5,668 nt of DNA from Fusobacteriaceae bacterium (lineage in GTDB: Bacteria; Fusobacteriota; Fusobacteriia; Fusobacteriales; Fusobacteriaceae), in assembly GCA_016938425.1 (NCBI GenBank), contig JAFGUR010000067.1, forward strand, positions 1 through 5,668, given 5' to 3'. Positions 5,571 through 5,668 of this stretch are shown here, in pieces; positions within the stretch are counted from its first letter, which is position 1, and every line of letters starts with the position of its first letter. The notes below the pieces were generated by a model. That model was not told the origin of the DNA. It saw only the letters and a program-made list of their open reading frames with translations, and made no database searches. The position numbers were made by a program, and so were the translations under genes.

Positions 5571-5668
5571 ATGGCTAGAGAAGTTTCATTAGAAATGACT
5601 AGAAATATCGGTATCATGGCTCATATTGATGCTGGTAAAACAACTACTACAGAAAGAATCCTACTTTA
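5571..5668 (+). CDS. fusA: Elongation factor G, N-terminal fragment
   Basis: Thirty-two codons are present before the window ends, so the gene is cut by the edge rather than truncated in nature. The translation begins MAREVSLEMTRNIGIMAHID and continues into AGKTTTTERI, giving the EF-G P-loop AHIDAGKTT (residues 17-25), which binds the GTP phosphates. EF-G is the translocation GTPase that moves tRNA and mRNA through the ribosome after each peptide bond, and is the usual third gene of the str operon. The ATG is preceded by AGAGGAGG (5553-5560) with a 10-base spacer. The near-identity of the first residues to EF-G, together with the rpsL-rpsG context, separates it from TetM-type protection proteins and RF3. 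Confidence 0.97.
   Translation, partial: MAREVSLEMTRNIGIMAHIDAGKTTTTERILL

Overview
The window is strongly AT-rich (roughly 70% A+T by eye). It carries AGA-rich, A/T-ending codons, strong AAGGAGG-type ribosome binding sites and a complete rpsL-rpsG pair followed by the start of fusA. I infer a low-GC anaerobe-like bacterium, most likely Fusobacterium or a close relative. The assignment rests on protein character and composition, not on a database match. In many Firmicutes the str genes follow rpoB-rpoC. Here they follow a terminator and an ABC-F gene, which fits a non-Firmicute or rearranged order.

Layout, left to right. Positions 1-94 are a short AT-rich tail downstream of a leftward gene, holding a perfect 18-bp palindrome and a weak hairpin with a T-rich run. 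Positions 95-1339 (minus strand) encode a complete dicarboxylate/amino acid:cation symporter (DAACS/SLC1 family), probably for an acidic amino acid. Positions 1340-1551 are a divergent intergenic region with promoter candidates in both directions. Positions 1552-2481 (plus) encode a CorA-family divalent-cation channel whose normally GMN signature reads GMS. Positions 2549-4444 (plus) encode a two-domain ABC-F ATPase with a C-terminal coiled coil, a ribosome-associated type of protein. A clear intrinsic terminator follows at 4457-4494. From 4493 onward lies the str operon: two tandem sigma70-type promoters, rpsL (S12), rpsG (S7) and the first 32 codons of fusA (EF-G), which runs off the window.

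The genes fall into three transcription units: the leftward symporter; corA-like plus ABC-F, where readthrough is possible and the ABC-F gene also has a promoter candidate of its own; and the str operon. The ABC-F protein, S12, S7 and EF-G all act on or in the ribosome, so the right two thirds are largely translation-related. The two membrane transporters show no obvious functional link to it or to each other.

This is essentially an ordinary housekeeping region, and I see no new multi-gene system. The points worth a second look are the GMS change in the CorA protein, altered substrate-site residues in the symporter, a recurrent TGnTAAAAT extended -10 element at matched spacing, the overlap of the terminator with the first str promoter, and possible alternative base-pairing in the long rpsL leader. 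No tRNA, rRNA, CRISPR array, insertion sequence or origin was seen.
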